A DNA stretch of 64,000 bases from Rhizorhabdus wittichii RW1 (GCA_000016765.1 CP000699.1:5025501-5089500), one strand, 5' to 3'. Shown: positions 27,155 to 36,893, counted from the stretch's first letter. Notes: generated by a model not told the origin, from the letters alone. Program-made: numbers and translations.

Positions 27155-28161
27155 GCCTTTTGCCGGAGGGGCATGCGCCCGTCGCCGCGCCGAAGGTCGG
27201 CGTGCTGATCGTCAATCTCGGCACGCCCGACGCCCCGACGCCGGGCGCGGTCAGGCGCTATCTGGGCGAGTTCCTGTCGGACCGGCGGGTGGTGGAGATT
27301 CCGCCGATCGCCTGGCAGCCGATCCTGCGCGGCATCATCCTCAACGTCCGGCCGCGCAAGTCTGCCCATGCCTATGCGCAGGTGTGGAGCGAGGAGGGGT
27401 CGCCGCTCGCCGCGATCACGGCGCGCCAGGCGGCGGCGTTGCAGGCCCGTTTCGGCGGTCGGGCGATCGTCGATCATGCGATGCGCTACGGCAAGCCGGC
27501 GATCGGCGATCGGATTGCCGCGCTGCAGGCGGCGGGCTGCGACCGCATCCTGATCGCGCCGCTCTACCCGCAATATTGCGCGGCGACGACCGCGACCGCC
27601 AACGACGCGGCCTTCGCGGTGCTGGCGAAGATGCGCTGGCAGCCGGCGATCCGTACGCTGCCGCCCTATTTCGATCATCCCGCCTATATCGATGCGCTCG
27701 CCGCCTCGGTGCGCGACGGGCTGGCGGCGTTCCATGGCGAGCCCGACGCGATCCTCGCCAGCTTCCACGGCATGCCGGCGCGGACGCTCGACCTCGGCGA
27801 TCCCTATCATTGCCATTGCCGCAAGACCGCGCGGCTGCTGGGCGATGCGCTGGGCCGCGAACTGTACGTCTCCTTCCAGTCGCGCTTCGGCCGCGCCCGC
27901 TGGCTCGAACCCTCGACCGAGGCGATGCTCGATCGGCTCGCCGGCGACGGTGTCCGACGGCTGGCGGTGATCGCGCCGGGCTTCTCGGCCGACTGCCTGG
28001 AGACGCTCGAGGAACTGGCGATCCGCGGGCGCGACCGCTTCCTCGCGGCGGGGGGCGAGAGCTTCGCCTATCTGCCCTGCCTCAACGACGGCGCGCCCGG
28101 CATGGCGATGCTCGAAACGCTGATCGGCGACGAAATGAAGGGTTGGATCGACCGCCCCTGA
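27151..28161 (+). CDS. hemH: Ferrochelatase
   Basis: 336 residues, the standard size. KVGVLIVNLGTPDAPTPGAVRRYLGEF opens in the classic form; the catalytic His is in ILASFHGMPARTLDLGD and the distal Glu in APGFSADCLETLEEL. Cysteines in DPYHCHCRKTARLL resemble those of other proteobacterial enzymes. It inserts Fe2+ into protoporphyrin IX. The ATG overlaps the TGA of the molybdopterin subunit gene (ATGA), so its translation probably depends on the upstream gene. ctaA, another heme gene, lies just beyond that gene. Confidence 0.95.
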   Translation: MSLLPEGHAPVAAPKVGVLIVNLGTPDAPTPGAVRRYLGEFLSDRRVVEIPPIAWQPILRGIILNVRPRKSAHAYAQVWSEEGSPLAAITARQAAALQARFGGRAIVDHAMRYGKPAIGDRIAALQAAGCDRILIAPLYPQYCAATTATANDAAFAVLAKMRWQPAIRTLPPYFDHPAYIDALAASVRDGLAAFHGEPDAILASFHGMPARTLDLGDPYHCHCRKTARLLGDALGRELYVSFQSRFGRARWLEPSTEAMLDRLAGDGVRRLAVIAPGFSADCLETLEELAIRGRDRFLAAGGESFAYLPCLNDGAPGMAMLETLIGDEMKGWIDRP

Positions 28162-28267
28162 TCATTGCGTGGCGACGACCTTTGAACTGTCATGAATTTC
28201 TGTTCGGGGAGCTTCCGTCACGCACGCAGAGGCTCTAGCATCGAGCCGAGTCTATGGGAGATCAGTT

Positions 28268-28990
28268 ATGGCGCGGGTTGCGATCGTTACCGGTGGAACC
28301 AGGGGTATCGGCGAGGCGATCAGCCTGGCGCTCAGGGACGCGGGCGTCGCCGTCGCGGCCAACTATGCGGGCAATGAGGAACGGGCCAGGGCCTTCACCG
28401 AGAAGACCGGCATCCGCAGCTACAAATGGGACGTCGCCGACTATGACGCCTGCCACAAGGGCGTCGAGCAGGTCGAGGCCGAGCTGGGCCCGGTCGACAT
28501 CGTCGTCAACAATGCCGGCATCACCCGCGACGGCACGCTGCTCAAGATGACCTACCAGGATTGGAAGGACGTCATGGACACCAATCTGGGCGGCTGCTTC
28601 AACATGGCGAAGTCGACCTTCCCCGGCATGCGCGCGCGCGGCTGGGGCCGGATCGTCAACATCGGTTCGATCAACGGCCAGGCCGGCCAGTACGGCCAGG
28701 TCAACTATGCCGCCGCCAAGTCGGGCATCCACGGCTTCACCAAGGCGCTGGCGCAGGAAGGCGCCAAGTCGGGGGTGACCGTCAACGCGATCGCGCCGGG
28801 CTATATCGACACCGACATGGTCGCCGCGGTGCCGCAGGACGTGCTCGCCAAGATCGTCGCCAAGATCCCGGTCGGCCGTCTCGGCCATGCCGAGGAGATC
28901 GCGCGGGGCGTGGTGTTCCTGTGCGGCGAGGAAGCGGGCTTCGTCACCGGGTCGACGCTGTCGATCAACGGTGGCCAGCACATGTACTGA
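28268..28990 (+). CDS. phaB: Acetoacetyl-CoA reductase
   Basis: 240 residues of the short-chain dehydrogenase family. AIVTGGTRGIGEAI is the nucleotide loop, and the catalytic Ser, Tyr and Lys lie in NIGSINGQAGQYGQVNYAAAK. NAGITRDGTLLKMTYQDW and the ending TLSINGGQHMY match PhaB enzymes that make (R)-3-hydroxybutyryl-CoA for polyhydroxyalkanoate. It is NADPH-type by family. No phaA or phaC is adjacent, so it stands alone here. A GGGAG site precedes the ATG. Confidence 0.92.
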   Translation: MARVAIVTGGTRGIGEAISLALRDAGVAVAANYAGNEERARAFTEKTGIRSYKWDVADYDACHKGVEQVEAELGPVDIVVNNAGITRDGTLLKMTYQDWKDVMDTNLGGCFNMAKSTFPGMRARGWGRIVNIGSINGQAGQYGQVNYAAAKSGIHGFTKALAQEGAKSGVTVNAIAPGYIDTDMVAAVPQDVLAKIVAKIPVGRLGHAEEIARGVVFLCGEEAGFVTGSTLSINGGQHMY

Positions 28991-29019
28991 GCCCCCCGGG
29001 AAAGGAGGGGCGCGGACGG

Positions 29020-29259
29020 ATGGCGGGGCCGGTCAAGCGGTCGGTGAACATCGCCGGCCATGCCACGTCGATCACCCTCGAACCGCCATTCTGGGACGCG
29101 CTGGTCCGCGCGGCCGGGGAGGAGGGGGTGCCCCTCAACGCCCTCGTCGCGCGGATCGACGTCGATCGGATCGCCGACGACGACCTGCCCAACCTCGCCA
29201 GCGCGATCCGTGTCTGGCTGTTCCGCCGGGCGCTCGCCGCCGCCGAAGGAACCGGATGA
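29020..29259 (+). CDS. Ribbon-helix-helix domain protein
   Basis: 79 residues, a complete RHH_4-type domain: VKRSVNIAGHATSITLEPPF (ribbon), then FWDALVRAAGEEGVPLNALV (helix 1 and turn) and LASAIRVWLFRRAL (helix 2). Such proteins bind DNA as dimers; this alphaproteobacterial class is usually uncharacterised. AGGAGG lies about 12 bases before the ATG, slightly far. It starts 29 bases after phaB. Confidence 0.8.
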   Translation: MAGPVKRSVNIAGHATSITLEPPFWDALVRAAGEEGVPLNALVARIDVDRIADDDLPNLASAIRVWLFRRALAAAEGTG

Positions 29260-29328
29260 TCGCATTGCGGGTGTATTGAAATAGTAATACACTCCGTCCC
29301 GCTCGGATCATGAAGGGGGGATCGGCGG

Positions 29329-30216
29329 ATGGTCGTGATCGGATCGGCGGGGGTGCTGGCGGACGGAAAATGGCGTCCGTTGCGGGCACTGGGCTGGCTC
29401 CTGCTGTTGTGCGTCCTCATCGTCGTCACCTTCAACGGCGTCGCCAAGGCGGCGTTGGCGCTCATGGTCGCGGCCGGCGCCCTTCCGTCCGCGCCGGCCA
29501 GCTACAGGCTCGTGGCGGCGGTCCTCGGCGCGATGGCCCTTATCGCCGCCTATTGGGGAGCGGTCCGGTTCGGCGAGCGCAGGACGGTCCCGGAGCTGGA
29601 CCTGCGCCGGGCGCCGTCCGATCTGCTGCTGGGGCTGGCCGTGGGCGCCGCGCTGATGACCGCGATCGTCGGCGCGCTGTGGCTGTTCGGCTGGGCGAGC
29701 ATCGAGCGGAGCGTCGTCGATCGGGTCGCCCTGGCGCTGCGCGACTCGATCCGGTCGGGCGTGCTCGAGGAACTGGTGCTGCGGCTGGTGATCTTTCGGC
29801 TGCTCTGGCGGGCGGTCGGCATATGGCCCGCGCTTGCCGGCGCGGCGTTGCTGTTCGGCCTGCTGCACCTGATCAACCCCGACTCCAGCCCGTTCGCGGC
29901 GGCCTGCCTGATCGCCGGGGAGGGCGTCGGCATCGGGCTCTACCTCATCACCGGGCGGATCTGGGCTTCGATCGGGATGCACGCCGGCTGGAACTTCACG
30001 CAGGGCTGGATTTTCGGCGCGGCGGTCTCGGGCACCACCGATATCGCCGGCGGGCCGCTGGTCCTCAAGCCGATCCCCGGCGTGCCGGATATCCTCAGCG
30101 GCGGCGGCTTCGGCCCGGAGGCATCGCTGGCGGCGCTCGCCATCTCCCTTCTCGCGAGCGCGGCCTTCCTGTGGTGGGCGTGGAAGCTGGGCAGCTTCGC
30201 CGCCGCCGACGCGTGA
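29329..30216 (+). CDS. CPBP family intramembrane glutamic endopeptidase
   Basis: 295 residues with about seven to eight membrane segments. The three CPBP motifs are present in order: EELVLRLVIFR (EExxxR type, about residue 145), FGLLHLINP (FxxxH type) and MHAGWNFTQG (HxxxN). Members are Rce1-like membrane proteases or bacteriocin self-immunity proteins. No peptide or bacteriocin gene is nearby, so the substrate is unknown. Confidence 0.86.
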   Translation: MVVIGSAGVLADGKWRPLRALGWLLLLCVLIVVTFNGVAKAALALMVAAGALPSAPASYRLVAAVLGAMALIAAYWGAVRFGERRTVPELDLRRAPSDLLLGLAVGAALMTAIVGALWLFGWASIERSVVDRVALALRDSIRSGVLEELVLRLVIFRLLWRAVGIWPALAGAALLFGLLHLINPDSSPFAAACLIAGEGVGIGLYLITGRIWASIGMHAGWNFTQGWIFGAAVSGTTDIAGGPLVLKPIPGVPDILSGGGFGPEASLAALAISLLASAAFLWWAWKLGSFAAADA

Positions 30217-30230
30217 GGTCGCAGAGCCGA

Positions 30231-30581
30231 TCAGGCGTGGGACAGGATGTTGAGCAGCTTGCCGAAGGGATCGCGGACGAAGAAGCGCCGCACGCCCCAG
30301 GATTCGGTCGCCGGACCATATTCGATCGCATGCCCCGCCTCGACAATCCGCCGATAGCTTTCGTCGAGATCGTCGACCTCGATCGACAGGTCGGGAACCG
30401 GCATCCCCGAACCGCCCTCGCTCGCGAAGCTGATCTGCGGGACGGCATCGCCCGATCCGACGAAGGTGACGATCCAGCCATGGTCCATCGCCAGGCTCAT
30501 CCCTAGCAGATCGCCATAGAAGGCCTTGGCCGCCTCCATCCGATCGGTCGCGATATTCGCCACGACGCGTCTGACCGTCAT
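30231..30581 (-). CDS. VOC family glyoxalase-like protein
   Basis: 116 residues, one VOC domain. VVANIATDRMEAAKAFYGDLLGM opens the fold, MPVPDLSIEVDDLDE lies in the middle, and GVRRFFVRDPFGKLLNILSH is the characteristic end. Function is unknown; the family includes glyoxalase I, dioxygenases and antibiotic-binding proteins. A GAGGAG ribosome site is eight bases from the ATG. Confidence 0.85.
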   Translation of the reverse strand: MTVRRVVANIATDRMEAAKAFYGDLLGMSLAMDHGWIVTFVGSGDAVPQISFASEGGSGMPVPDLSIEVDDLDESYRRIVEAGHAIEYGPATESWGVRRFFVRDPFGKLLNILSHA

Positions 30582-30644
30582 CCGTCCGGCTCCTCGGTTG
30601 GCGAATTCGTTCCGGGTTTGGTCGAGGCGGGTCTTCTGCCCCTT

Positions 30645-30741
30645 ATCGTCATTCCCGCGAAAGCGGGAATCCATGGACGGTGGCCCGCAAGAGATCGGAT
30701 GCTTCGTGACCCTGGATTCCCGCTTTCGCGGGAATGACGAT
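30645..30741. repeat. REP-like perfect inverted repeat, GTCATTCCCGC family
   Basis: Arms of 29 bases at 30645-30673 and 30713-30741 are perfect inverted copies, each containing the ATTCCCGC/GCGGGAAT hairpin. It is almost identical in the arms to the element at 18434-18527 but differs in the spacer. It lies between two minus-strand genes. Confidence 0.9.
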
Positions 30742-30757
30742 GAAGAGAGCAGGGTCG

Positions 30758-31729
30758 CTAATAGACCGACCGCCGGTAGAGCCCCGCCTCGGTCATCGCC
30801 TCGAGCACCCCGGTGCCGAGCAGGTCGCCCAGCGTCGCGTGGACATCGTCGTCCATCCGCTTGCTGCCGCAGACATAGATGGCGCCGCCGGCCAGCACCC
30901 AGTCGAGGATCGGCGCCTTGGCGTCCTTGATCTGGTCGGTGACGAGGCGCTGCTCGCCGGTTTCGCCCGGGAAGACGAGGTCGCAGCGTTCGAGGTGGCC
31001 GGTCGACACCCATTCGGCGATCTCGGCGGCGAGCACCTCGTCGTCGGCGCTGTTGCGGTCGCCGAAGATCAGCCAGTTGCGGGTGCCCGCCGGCCGCGCC
31101 TTGATATGGGCGTGCAGCCCGGCCAGCCCGGTCGCGTTGCCGATCAGGATCAGCGGCACCGTATCGGGCGGCGGCACGAAGGCCGGATCGTCGCGGACCA
31201 GCAGCGCGATCCGCTGGCCGGTGTCGACCTCCTCGCACAGCCAGCGCGATCGACGCCCTTCGGCCGGGGCGCTGGTCGGGACCTTGCGGACGACCAGGTG
31301 GATGGCGCCCTCGGCCGGCAGCGACCCGATCATATAGTCGCCGGCCGCGAGCGGCGCCGGACGGCCGCCGGGATCGAGCACGTCCTGCGCGGGGCCGCAA
31401 TAGACATGGGCGACGGCGCCGGCCCGCCATTCGGGCAGGCCGTCCTCCGGCTCGAGCCGCAGCCGGTAGAGCGGTCCGCCGGCCGAATCGGGATTGGCCA
31501 CGGCCCGCGATATCAGGCGCCAGGCCGTATAGGGCGGCTGCTCGGTCTCGACCGGGTCGGCGATCGGCGGTGCGCGCGGCCGTGCCGGCCGGGGGGCGGG
31601 GGCGGGTTGGGGATCGGGCGGCTCCAGCCCTTCGCCGCGCGTCCGCCTCGCCAACAGGAAGACGAGCAGCACGAACGCCAGCGCGGCGAACGCCGCGAGG
31701 ATCAGCAGCAGATGGTTGAAGCCGTTCAC
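30758..31729 (-). CDS. Membrane-anchored sulfite reductase flavoprotein-like (CysJ-type FNR) protein
   Basis: 323 residues. One N-terminal membrane helix (LLLILAAFAALAFVLLVFLLA) is followed by a Pro/Ala-rich linker and then a ferredoxin-NADP-reductase-type domain related to CysJ. The NADPH-side motif reads LILIGNATGLAGLHAHIKA where CysJ has a GPGTGIAPF loop; the end IYVCGSKRMDDDVHATLGDLL is typical. The flavodoxin domain of CysJ is missing. It is probably a membrane-tethered electron-transfer module, possibly for a PepSY-type or cytochrome partner, but no partner is adjacent. Confidence 0.78.
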   Translation of the reverse strand: MNGFNHLLLILAAFAALAFVLLVFLLARRTRGEGLEPPDPQPAPAPRPARPRAPPIADPVETEQPPYTAWRLISRAVANPDSAGGPLYRLRLEPEDGLPEWRAGAVAHVYCGPAQDVLDPGGRPAPLAAGDYMIGSLPAEGAIHLVVRKVPTSAPAEGRRSRWLCEEVDTGQRIALLVRDDPAFVPPPDTVPLILIGNATGLAGLHAHIKARPAGTRNWLIFGDRNSADDEVLAAEIAEWVSTGHLERCDLVFPGETGEQRLVTDQIKDAKAPILDWVLAGGAIYVCGSKRMDDDVHATLGDLLGTGVLEAMTEAGLYRRSVY

Positions 31730-32007
31730 CGACGCGCTCGTCCGGATGGAGGCAGGGCGACCCGGTCCTGCGGGATGGTCGGTCGCATCGGTCGCTGCCT
31801 CCCGTCAGTCGCTGGCGGAGGAAGGCAACGGATAGAGATCAACCGGTTCGGCTGCCGCACACTGTCGTTCCCCTACGGGCATGATGATAGGCGGGGTCCG
31901 CCCCCGCTGACAACATCATAGCGCGGCCTGGATCGAATTCTCCATTCGTTTCTGTGCCGTAGCGATCTTTCCTGCCGGGCGGCGGCGGCGCCCGCCGTCC
32001 CGCCCGC

Positions 32008-35000
32008 TCACCGCATCAGCAGCGAGCGGGCCTGTGCTGCGATCTGCGCCAGCATCGCCGCGGTCGGGGCCGCCGCCGATCGGGCGCGGCCGACCGTCTG
32101 GCGGAACTGCTCGGCCCGGTCGCGATGGGTCTCCAGCCAGGCGGTGACCGCCTCGCCGGGGCCCTTGCCGCCGTGCCGCGCCAGGAAGTCGAGGCGGATC
32201 TGGCCGAACTCGCGGGTCAGCCCCGCGATCAGCAGCCGTTCCCAGGCATCCGCGCTGCGGAAGCGCGCCGCCGCGGCCTTGGCCCAGTCGAGCCCCAGCG
32301 CCTCGCCCAGCACCACATAGGCGCGGGTGACGTCGACCTCGTCGGCCGAAAGCTCGCTGGCGAGCGCGGCCGTGCCGATCGCGCCGTCGATCTCGGCGAT
32401 CTCGACGACCGCGTCGATCAGCGCGGGATCGACGTCCTCGGCGGTGATGCGTTGGCGGAGCTGGTCGGACTGCTGGCGCGCCTCGCTGCGGATCAGGTCG
32501 GCGCGGGCGTCGTCGAGCCGGGCGAGGCCGGGCTTCAGCATCGCCACCATCGTGCCGATGTCGGTCTCCGCCGCGATGCTGCGGAGCAGGTCGGCGACAT
32601 GGCCGCGCGCGATCTCGGCCAGCGCGGCGAGCAGCGTCAGCCGCGCCTGCTCGCCGATCGCGGCCTGCTCGATCCGCATGAACAGCGCTTCGAGCCCGAA
32701 CAGCGCGTCGACCGTGAAATAGGCGGTCGCCACCTGCGCCAGCGAGCAGCCTTCCTCCTCGGCCATCTCGAACGGCGCGACCAGGCCCAGCCGGTTGATC
32801 ACCCGGTTCGACATCTTGGTCGCCAGGATCTGCGGACGCAGGCGATGCGCCTCGATCGCGTCGGCGAAGCCCTTCTGCATCGCCGGCGGGAAGGCCGCCA
32901 GCAGCAGCGGGGCGAGCATCGGATCGCCGGTGCGGTCGCTGTTCTCGATCGCGTCCTGCAGCGCCAGCTTGCCGTGCGACAGCACCACCGCCAGCTCGGG
33001 CCGGGTCAGGCCGAGATGCTCCTGCGCGCGGCGCAGCAGCATGTCGTTGCTGTCGAAGCCGTCGACCGCGCGGTTGATGCGGCCATTCTCCTCCAGGATC
33101 TCGATGACGCGAAGCTGCGCGGGCATCGCCTCGGCCCCGCCGCGTTCGGCCAGCGACAGCGCCAGCGTCTGCAGGCGGTTGTCCTCCAGCACGATATGCG
33201 CGACGTCGTCGGTCATCTTGACGAGCAGCGCGTTGCGCTTGTCGAACTCCAGCCGGCCTTCGAGCATCTCGCGGTTGAGCGCGATCTTGATGTTGACCTC
33301 GTTGTCCGAGCAGTCGACGCCCGCCGAATTGTCGATGAAGTCGGCGTTGATCCGGCCGCCCTTCATCGCGAAGGCGATGCGGCCCGCCTGGGTCACGCCC
33401 AGATTGGCGCCTTCGCCGACCACCCGGGCGCGGACGTCCTCGCCGTTCACGCGGTGCGCCTCGTTCGAACGGTCGCCGACCTCGGCGTTGGTCTCCGACT
33501 TCGCCTTCACATAGGTGCCGATGCCGCCGAACCACAGCAGGTCGACCGGGCTCCTGAGGATCGCCGCGATCAGCGCGGAGGGATCGAGCACCTCGTCGGC
33601 GATGTCGAGCGCCTCGCGGATCTGCGGGGAGATCGGGATCTCCTTCTGGTCGCGCGGGAAGATGCCGCCGCCCTTCGAGATCAGCTTGGCGTCATAATCG
33701 GCCCAGCTCGACCGGGGCAGGGCGAACAGGCGGTTGCGCTCCTCCCAGCCGGTCGCCGCATCGGGATCGGGGTCGAGGAAGATGTGGCGATGGTCGAACG
33801 CCGCGACCAGGCGGATCGACTTCGACAGCAGCATGCCGTTGCCGAACACGTCGCCCGACATGTCGCCGCAGCCGACGACGCGGACCGGATCATTCTGCAC
33901 GTCGACGCCCATCTCGGCGAAATGGCGCTGGACCGAGACCCAGGCGCCGCGCGCGGTGATGCCCATCGCCTTGTGGTCATAGCCATGGCTGCCGCCGCTG
34001 GCGAAGGCGTCGCCCAGCCAGAAGCCGCGCTCCACCGCGATCGCGTTGGCGACGTCGGAGAAGGTCGCCGTGCCCTTGTCGGCGGCGACGACGAAATAGG
34101 GATCGTCGCCGTCGCGGATCGCCACCTTGGGCGGATGGACGACCTTGCCCTCGACGATATTGTCGGTGACCGACAGCAGTGAGCGGATGAACACGCGATA
34201 GCTTTCGGTGCCTTCCGCCAGCCAGGCGTCGCGATCGGACGGGGAGGGGAGCTGCTTCGGGTAGAAGCCGCCCTTCGCGCCGGTCGGCACGATCACCGCG
34301 TTCTTGACGACCTGCGCCTTCATCAGGCCGAGGATCTCGGTGCGGAAGTCGTCGCGCCGGTCGGACCAGCGCAGGCCGCCGCGCGCGATCGGCCCGCCGC
34401 GCAGGTGGATGCCCTCGACGCGCGGGCTGTAGACCCAGATCTCGCGCCACGGCACCGGCGCGGGGAGGCCGGGGACGCCGCTCGAATCGATCTTGAAGGC
34501 GAGCGCTTCCTTGGCGGCGGGGGAGAAGGCGTTGGTGCGCAGCGTCGCGCGGACGACGGCGCGGAAGCGGCGCAGCATGCGATCGTCGTCGATCGCCGTC
34601 ACCTTCTTCAGGCCGGTCTCGATCTCGGCATGGAGGCGCTCCGCCTCGGCCGCGTCGTTGCGGGTCGGGTGATGCAGCGCGCGGAAATAGGCGATGATGC
34701 CGCGCGCGACGTCCGGCGCCTTCTTGAGCGCCTCGACCGCAGTGGCGAGGCCATAGGCGAAGCCGGTCTGGCGCAGGTAGCGGAACCAGGCGCGGAACAG
34801 CAGCGCCTCGTCCGGCGACAGGCCGACCGAGACGATCAACTCGTTGAACAGGTCGTTCTCGGCGCGCCCTTCGAGGGTCGCGGCGATCGACTCCTCGGCG
34901 ACCGCGCTATGCTCGATCAGCCGGCTGGCGGTATCGGCATCGGGCAGGTCGAGCTTGAACTCGTGGATATAGCCGATCGCGCCGCCGTCGAGCGGGGTCG

Positions 35001-36669
35001 GGATCTCCTCGATCACGCGGAAGCCGAAATTCTCCAGCACCGGCACCGCCTCGGACAGCGGGATCAGCGCGCCGCGCCGATAGATTTTCAGCCGCAGGCG
35101 ATGGTCGGGATCATGCTCGCCGCGATAGAGGCGGCAGCCGCGCGCCGCGCCGTCGCCCAGCGCGTTGAGCCGCAGGATATCGGTCGCGGCCTCGGCCGGG
35201 GTCGAATGGGTGCGGTAGGCGATCGGGAAGGCGGCGGCATAGTCGAGCGTCAGCCGCACCGCGCGGTTGCCCGCCTCCATCTCGGCGAGCTGCGCCTCGA
35301 CCGCGGGCTCCCAGCCGCGCAGCATCTCGGACAGCCGCCGGTCGAGCGGCTCGTTGTCGGGCACCGTGCCGCCGGCCGGCAGGTCGAGCATGTAGCGGAT
35401 CTGGGCGATGTCGCCCTCGCCGAGCTGGAGCGACCAGTTGGACAGGGTCGCGCCCGACGCCTGGGCCAGCATCTCGCCGATCGCGACGCGGCGGCCGGTG
35501 GTCAGCAGCTCGCGCGGCAGCCAGACGATCGCGACCAGATGCTCGCCCAGCGTGCTGCGCACCAGTTCGAGCCGCGGGCGCGGGCGATCGACCAGCGACA
35601 TCGCGGTCAGCACCACCTTCTCCAGCGAGTCGAGTGGCAGCGCCAGGACGAGGTCGGGCGGCAGTTCCGACAGCGCATGGTGCAGCGCCTTGCCGGCATG
35701 GCCCTTCGGGTCGAAGCCCAGTCGCTCCTCGATCGCGGTGAGGCGGCTGCGCAGCACCGGGATGTCCTCGGCCAGGGTGCGCAGCGCGGCGCTGGTCCAC
35801 AGGCCGGCGTGGATCGACAGGCCGGTGACGTCCTTGCCCTGCCGCACCGGGGTGACGATCAGGTCGAGCGGCGCGCGGCGGTGGACGGTCGACCGGCAAT
35901 CGGACTTGAGCAGCAGCGGCGCCGCGCCGCCCTTCTCGAACCAGGCGATCGCCGCCTTCGCGGTGGAATCGCGCCACAGCTTGCGGCTGCCGACGCGCAG
36001 GATGCCGAGCCGGTCGCGCGGCTCGCCCTTCGCCATGGCGACGTGATGGCCGAGCAGGGTGAGGTTCTGGTCGAGCAGCCAGCGCAGCAGCGCCGCTCCC
36101 TCGCCGTCGGGCAGTCCCTCGGCGTCGTCGCGCATCGCGATCTGCATCGCCTGCCAGTCGCGCACCGCGGCGCGGACGTCTTCGAGCACCGCTTCGATCG
36201 CCTGGGCGAGCGCCTGCCGTTCGCGGGCGTCGACCCGCTCGGCTTCGAGATAGATGAAGGATTCGCGCCGCTCGCCGGTCGATCCCTGCGGCAGCACGGC
36301 GGTGAGCGCGCCGTCCTCGTCGCGGCGGACCGCGATGACGGGGTGGAGCAGGCGACGGACCTCGACGCCCTGCGTGGCGAGCGCGGCGGAGACCGAGTCG
36401 ACCAGGAAGGGCATGTCGTCGTTGACGACGGCGATCCGCATCAGCCGGCTGCCGCCGACATTGCCCGCGATCGTCTGTACCGCGATCGCGGCATGGCCGG
36501 GCTGTCGCCGCCGCGCGGTGTGGGCCAGGAAGGCCGCTGCCTTTTCGAGGGGTTCGCCGTCGAGGCCGGCAAGTTCGCCCGGAAGGGCGCCGCTGGTCAG
36601 GGCCTTGGCGAAGATGTCGGTGAATTCGTGCTTGTCCGAAGCCGTGCGCCTGGCCGTCTCGGTATCCAT
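32008..36669 (-). CDS. gdhZ: NAD-specific glutamate dehydrogenase, large 180-kDa class
   Basis: 1553 residues, matching the L_180 class described in Streptomyces, Pseudomonas and Caulobacter. The N-terminal half (1-700) holds ACT-like regulatory regions (RIAVVNDDMPFLVDSVSAAL). The dehydrogenase core begins near GGPIARGGLRWSDRRDDFRT, with the catalytic Lys region VVKNAVIVPTGAKGGFYPK and the nucleotide-binding GCGDMSGDVFGNGMLLS. It converts glutamate to 2-oxoglutarate and ammonia for carbon catabolism and is usually amino-acid regulated. It is transcribed alone, 224 bases after the PAS-protein gene. Confidence 0.94.
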   Translation of the reverse strand: MDTETARRTASDKHEFTDIFAKALTSGALPGELAGLDGEPLEKAAAFLAHTARRRQPGHAAIAVQTIAGNVGGSRLMRIAVVNDDMPFLVDSVSAALATQGVEVRRLLHPVIAVRRDEDGALTAVLPQGSTGERRESFIYLEAERVDARERQALAQAIEAVLEDVRAAVRDWQAMQIAMRDDAEGLPDGEGAALLRWLLDQNLTLLGHHVAMAKGEPRDRLGILRVGSRKLWRDSTAKAAIAWFEKGGAAPLLLKSDCRSTVHRRAPLDLIVTPVRQGKDVTGLSIHAGLWTSAALRTLAEDIPVLRSRLTAIEERLGFDPKGHAGKALHHALSELPPDLVLALPLDSLEKVVLTAMSLVDRPRPRLELVRSTLGEHLVAIVWLPRELLTTGRRVAIGEMLAQASGATLSNWSLQLGEGDIAQIRYMLDLPAGGTVPDNEPLDRRLSEMLRGWEPAVEAQLAEMEAGNRAVRLTLDYAAAFPIAYRTHSTPAEAATDILRLNALGDGAARGCRLYRGEHDPDHRLRLKIYRRGALIPLSEAVPVLENFGFRVIEEIPTPLDGGAIGYIHEFKLDLPDADTASRLIEHSAVAEESIAATLEGRAENDLFNELIVSVGLSPDEALLFRAWFRYLRQTGFAYGLATAVEALKKAPDVARGIIAYFRALHHPTRNDAAEAERLHAEIETGLKKVTAIDDDRMLRRFRAVVRATLRTNAFSPAAKEALAFKIDSSGVPGLPAPVPWREIWVYSPRVEGIHLRGGPIARGGLRWSDRRDDFRTEILGLMKAQVVKNAVIVPTGAKGGFYPKQLPSPSDRDAWLAEGTESYRVFIRSLLSVTDNIVEGKVVHPPKVAIRDGDDPYFVVAADKGTATFSDVANAIAVERGFWLGDAFASGGSHGYDHKAMGITARGAWVSVQRHFAEMGVDVQNDPVRVVGCGDMSGDVFGNGMLLSKSIRLVAAFDHRHIFLDPDPDAATGWEERNRLFALPRSSWADYDAKLISKGGGIFPRDQKEIPISPQIREALDIADEVLDPSALIAAILRSPVDLLWFGGIGTYVKAKSETNAEVGDRSNEAHRVNGEDVRARVVGEGANLGVTQAGRIAFAMKGGRINADFIDNSAGVDCSDNEVNIKIALNREMLEGRLEFDKRNALLVKMTDDVAHIVLEDNRLQTLALSLAERGGAEAMPAQLRVIEILEENGRINRAVDGFDSNDMLLRRAQEHLGLTRPELAVVLSHGKLALQDAIENSDRTGDPMLAPLLLAAFPPAMQKGFADAIEAHRLRPQILATKMSNRVINRLGLVAPFEMAEEEGCSLAQVATAYFTVDALFGLEALFMRIEQAAIGEQARLTLLAALAEIARGHVADLLRSIAAETDIGTMVAMLKPGLARLDDARADLIRSEARQQSDQLRQRITAEDVDPALIDAVVEIAEIDGAIGTAALASELSADEVDVTRAYVVLGEALGLDWAKAAAARFRSADAWERLLIAGLTREFGQIRLDFLARHGGKGPGEAVTAWLETHRDRAEQFRQTVGRARSAAAPTAAMLAQIAAQARSLLMR

Positions 36670-36893
36670 GAAAATCCGCTCCTCCTCCCCCGCTTCCGGG
36701 CTGTCCGGATCGCGGCTGGGACATTGCCGAGCCGATATGGACCCGTCCGCGGAGCGTCACAAGGGTCGTGCCGTCGGCCGCGAACTTTGCAACGAACGTG
36801 CGGGAACGCATCCGTCACGACCATATTGTCGCGTGGGCGTGTATGGGCGCGGGAAAATCTCCCGCCCGAAAATCTCGCCTGCCCGGCGACGGC

